Assembly: GCA_001800095.1 (NCBI GenBank)
Contig: MGUT01000070.1
Coordinates: forward strand, 1,269 to 11,171
Source: Elusimicrobia bacterium RIFCSPLOWO2_01_FULL_64_13
GTDB lineage: Bacteria; Elusimicrobiota; Elusimicrobia; 2-02-FULL-39-32
Length of the DNA stretch: 9,903 nucleotides
Direction: 5' to 3'
Shown: positions 7,533-9,903 of the stretch, one piece after another
How positions within the stretch are numbered: position 1 is the first letter of the stretch
How the letters are laid out: each line of letters begins with the position of its first letter
Position numbers and translations under genes: made by a program
Notes under the pieces: generated by a model
Seen by the model: only the letters and a program-made list of their open reading frames with translations
Databases searched by the model: none
Told to the model about the DNA's origin: nothing

Positions 7533-7658
7533 AGGGGCCCGGAATTCCCCGAGCGGACCTGTGGCGCCAAACACCAGCCCAAGGTTTGGCGCCACTAGGA
7601 GGGAGGCGCAGGCCGAGCGGTCCAGCGAGGGGGATCCCGGGCCCCTATCCGCTCGGCC
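7533..7658. repeat. Interlocking inverted repeats upstream of the gap promoter
   Basis: AGGGGCCCGG (7533-7542) is complementary to CCGGGCCCCT (7637-7646). GGCCGAGCGG (7611-7620) is complementary to CCGCTCGGCC (7649-7658), enclosing an inner stem AGGGG/CCCCT (7628-7632 with 7642-7646). A second copy, CCGAGCGGA (7549-7557), can compete for the same right-hand arm. The pairs cross rather than nest, so the foldings are mutually exclusive or pseudoknotted. The block surrounds the 12-bp repeat at 7561-7595 and ends 6 bp before the gap -35 element. Confidence 0.5.
7561..7595. repeat. Perfect 12-bp inverted repeat between comFC and gap
   Basis: GTGGCGCCAAAC (7561-7572) and GTTTGGCGCCAC (7584-7595) are exact reverse complements around an 11-nt loop. 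Each arm contains the self-complementary octamer TGGCGCCA. It starts 35 nt after the comFC stop, where a terminator would be expected, but no T-run follows on either strand. It is therefore either a terminator without a U-tract or a DNA site for a dimeric regulator upstream of gap. Confidence 0.6.
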
Positions 7659-7663
7659 ATGAT

Positions 7664-7692
7664 TTGCCTGGCGGAGGACGATTTGATATAAT
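7664..7692 (+). promoter_or_regulatory. Strong extended -10 sigma70-type promoter of gap-pgk
   Basis: TTGCCT (7664-7669, four of six consensus bases) is followed after 17 bp by a perfect TATAAT (7687-7692), preceded by TGA so that it reads TGATATAAT, an extended -10. The expected transcription start is near 7699, giving a leader of about 36 nt. It is the best promoter in the window, as expected for highly expressed glycolytic genes. Confidence 0.75.
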
Positions 7693-7720
7693 GCTTGTTT
7701 CAAATCGGCGGTTCAGAACA

Positions 7721-7726
7721 AGGAGG
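7721..7726 (+). promoter_or_regulatory. Consensus Shine-Dalgarno site of gap
   Basis: AGGAGG lies 8 nt before the ATG at 7735 and fixes that start. It is the only full consensus ribosome-binding site preceding a gene in this window. Confidence 0.85.
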
Positions 7727-7734
7727 AAATCCCC

Positions 7735-8763
7735 ATGGCGGTCAAAGTCGGCATCAACGGTTTCGGCAGGATCGGCAGGCTGGTCCTGAAGGCGGGCGTC
7801 TCCAACAAGAATCTGGATTTCGTGGCGGTCAACGACCTCACCGACGCCAAGACCTCGGCCCATCTTTTCAAATACGATTCCAATTTCGGCGTCTATCCCG
7901 GCACGGTGGAGGCGACGGACTCCTCCATCATCATCGACGGCAAGGAGATCAAGGTCATCGCGGAGCGCGACCCGGCGAAGCTCCCCTGGAAGGCCCTGGG
8001 CGTGGAGATCGTCATCGAGTCCACGGGCCGCTTCACCGAGGCCGAGAAGGCCAAGGCGCACATCCAGGCGGGGGCGAAGAAGGTCATCATCAGCGCCCCG
8101 GCCAAGAACGAGGACATCACCGTCTGCATGGGCATCAACGAGGGTAAATTCGACCCCGCCGGGCACACCGTGATCTCGAACGCCTCCTGCACCACCAACT
8201 GCCTGGCGCCCCTGGCCAAGGTCTTGAACGAGAGCTTCAAGATCAGGCGCGGGCTCATGACCACCATCCATTCCTACACGAACGACCAGGTCACGCTCGA
8301 CTTCCCGCACAAGGACCTGCGCCGGGCGCGTTCCGCGGGGCAGTCCATGATCCCGACCACGACCGGAGCCGCCAAGGCCATCGGCCTGGTCATCCCGGAG
8401 CTCAAGGGGAAGCTGAACGGCATGGCCATCCGCGTGCCGACCCCGAACGTTTCCCTCGTGGACCTCTCGGTCGAAGTGGAAAAAACCGCGACGAAGGACG
8501 AGATCAACGCCGCCTTCAAGAAGGCCTCCTCCTCCCCGGCGCTCTCCAAGTACCTCCGCTACTGCGACTCGCCCCTCGTCTCCAAGGACTTCAACGGCGA
8601 CCCGCATTCCTGCATATTCGACGCCCTCTCCACCGACGTCATCGACGGTAATTTCATCAAGGTGTTAGGATGGTACGACAACGAATGGGGCTACTCGAAC
8701 CGGGTCGTGGACCTGGTCCAGTTCATCGCTTCCGCGAGCGTGAAAGAGCTGGCCAAGGCCTGA
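7735..8763 (+). CDS. gap: Glyceraldehyde-3-phosphate dehydrogenase (NAD-type, phosphorylating)
   Basis: This cytoplasmic glycolytic enzyme oxidises glyceraldehyde 3-phosphate with NAD and phosphate to 1,3-bisphosphoglycerate. The 342-residue length is normal. The Rossmann motif GINGFGRIGR is at 6-15. The catalytic motif SNASCTTNC places the nucleophile at C152, with the partner histidine at H179 in HSYTND. RRARSAGQSMIPTTTGAAKA and WYDNEWGYSNRV are family signatures. D34 after the second beta strand, together with F190-P191, points to NAD rather than NADP preference, as in GapA-type enzymes. It is complete, with its own promoter and consensus ribosome-binding site, and pgk follows after 14 nt with no promoter or terminator between, so the two form an operon. 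Confidence 0.98.
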   Translation: MAVKVGINGFGRIGRLVLKAGVSNKNLDFVAVNDLTDAKTSAHLFKYDSNFGVYPGTVEATDSSIIIDGKEIKVIAERDPAKLPWKALGVEIVIESTGRFTEAEKAKAHIQAGAKKVIISAPAKNEDITVCMGINEGKFDPAGHTVISNASCTTNCLAPLAKVLNESFKIRRGLMTTIHSYTNDQVTLDFPHKDLRRARSAGQSMIPTTTGAAKAIGLVIPELKGKLNGMAIRVPTPNVSLVDLSVEVEKTATKDEINAAFKKASSSPALSKYLRYCDSPLVSKDFNGDPHSCIFDALSTDVIDGNFIKVLGWYDNEWGYSNRVVDLVQFIASASVKELAKA

Positions 8764-8777
8764 ACACCCCGCGGTCC

Positions 8778-9903
8778 ATGGCGAAAAAATCCCTGGAGGC
8801 CCTCCCGCTCGACGCGAAGCGGGTCCTCATTCGGGTGGACTACAACGTCCCCCTGAAGGACGGCGCCGCCGGCGCCGTCATCTCCGACGATACCCGCATC
8901 CGCGAATCCCTGCCCACCCTCCGCCATTGCCTCCAGCGCGGCGCGGCTATCGTCCTCTGCGCCCACCTGGGCCGCCCCAAAGGAGCGCCCAACCCGAAAT
9001 ACTCCCTCCGGCCCGCCGCCGAACGCTTGGGGGAACTGCTGGGGCAGGAGATCGCCTTCGCCGCGGATTGCGTCGGAAACGAAGCCAAGCGTTCCGCTTC
9101 CGGGCTGAAGCCCGGCCAGGTCCTCCTCCTTGAGAACCTCCGGTTCCACCCGGGGGAGGAAAAGAACGACCCCGGCTTCGCCAAAGAACTTGCGTCCCTC
9201 GCGGATTTCTTCGTCCAGGACGCCTTCGGGGCCGTCCACAGGGCCCACGCCTCCACGTCCGCGGTCACCCGGTTCCTGCCGGCCGCGGCCGGGTTCCTCC
9301 TGCGGAAAGAACTCTCGGCCCTGGGCGCGGTCCTCGCCGAGCCCAAGCGGCCCTTTGTGGCCATCCTGGGCGGGGCCAAGGTCTCGGACAAGCTGGGCGT
9401 CATCAAGAACCTCCTGCCCAAGGCGGACTCGGTCATCATCGGCGGGGCCATGGCCTACACGTTTTTGAAATCGAAGGGGATCGGAACGGGCAAGTCCCTC
9501 GTGGAAGAGGACAAGATCTCTCTCGCCGGAGAGCTCCTGAAATCCTCCAAAAAGCTCGTCCTTCCGTCGGACCACCGCATCGCCCAAAGTCCCGATGGAA
9601 ACAGCCAGGTCCGCGTCACCGAAGGGCTCGATATCCCCGACGGCTGGCTGGGAGCCGATATCGGCCCGGAAACGGAAAAAGATCTCGACGCGATCATCCA
9701 GGGCGCCAAGACCATTTTTTGGAACGGGCCCCTCGGCATCTTCGAAGTGCCGGAGTTCAGCTCCGGCACCCTGGCCTGCGCCAGGTCCGTCGCCCGGGCC
9801 ACGAAGAACGGCTGTTTTTCCGTCGTGGGCGGAGGGGACTCCGTATCCGCTCTGAAGAACAGCGGCCTCTCCCAATCCATCTCCCACATCTCCACCGGCG
9901 GGG
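8778..9903 (+). CDS. pgk: Phosphoglycerate kinase, 3' end cut off by the window edge
   Basis: PGK transfers phosphate from 1,3-bisphosphoglycerate to ADP, the ATP-forming step directly after GAPDH. From the ATG at 8778 there are 375 codons without a stop to the edge; family members are about 390-400 residues, so roughly 20 are missing. Signatures in order are RVDYNVP (19-25, usually RVDFNVP), DDTRI (37-41), HLGRPKG (63-69), LENLRFHPGEEKND, DAFGAVHRAHAS, ILGGAKVSDKLGVI (from about 196), WNGPLGIFE, GGGD (351-354) and the closing HISTGG. The substrate-binding arginines in these motifs are present. No Shine-Dalgarno sequence is visible in the 14 nt after the gap stop, so translation may depend on coupling to gap. 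An intact, functional enzyme is expected. Confidence 0.97.
   Translation, partial: MAKKSLEALPLDAKRVLIRVDYNVPLKDGAAGAVISDDTRIRESLPTLRHCLQRGAAIVLCAHLGRPKGAPNPKYSLRPAAERLGELLGQEIAFAADCVGNEAKRSASGLKPGQVLLLENLRFHPGEEKNDPGFAKELASLADFFVQDAFGAVHRAHASTSAVTRFLPAAAGFLLRKELSALGAVLAEPKRPFVAILGGAKVSDKLGVIKNLLPKADSVIIGGAMAYTFLKSKGIGTGKSLVEEDKISLAGELLKSSKKLVLPSDHRIAQSPDGNSQVRVTEGLDIPDGWLGADIGPETEKDLDAIIQGAKTIFWNGPLGIFEVPEFSSGTLACARSVARATKNGCFSVVGGGDSVSALKNSGLSQSISHISTGG

Noticed and set aside
7601..7660. tRNA-like segment: GGCCGAGCGGT resembles the D-arm of Ser/Leu tRNAs and the segment ends in CCA
   Set aside because: There is no anticodon arm or T-arm (no GGTTCGA-like sequence), and the paired region is only about 49 nt. 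The resemblance is limited to the D-arm-like string.

Overview
The window is GC-rich bacterial DNA with five protein-coding genes, all readable without frameshifts: one on the minus strand and four on the plus strand. An LPS-export permease and a very large outer-membrane beta-barrel protein indicate a two-membrane (diderm) bacterium. The large protein resembles SprA, the type IX secretion translocon best known from Bacteroidota. High GC, TTG starts and a shortened SprA suggest a lineage outside classical Bacteroidota, for example Elusimicrobiota or another FCB-related or candidate phylum. That placement is inference, and no gene here settles it.

Layout. Positions 1-1073 (minus) hold an LptF/LptG-family permease whose last residues run off the left edge. 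Positions 1074-1173 are a compact divergent promoter region with a perfect TATAAT on each strand. Positions 1174-6786 (plus) encode the 1870-residue SprA-like protein, starting at TTG. After 14 nt that include an 8-G run, comFC (6801-7526) follows, probably in the same transcript and also with a TTG start. Positions 7527-7734 are a 208-bp intergenic stretch with three interlocking inverted repeats, followed by a strong extended -10 promoter and a good Shine-Dalgarno site. That promoter drives gap (7735-8763) and pgk (8778 to beyond the right edge), a classic glycolytic gene pair.

How the genes relate. The left half is about the cell envelope: LPS transport and a giant outer-membrane translocon are transcribed divergently from a shared 100-bp region. 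The right half is central carbon metabolism: GAPDH and PGK catalyse consecutive steps. ComFC sits between them as the likely tail of the sprA-like transcript. The item most worth attention is the SprA-like gene, which has a complete SprA-type architecture in a shortened form and no other recognisable type IX gene beside it. No RNA gene, CRISPR array or insertion sequence was seen.
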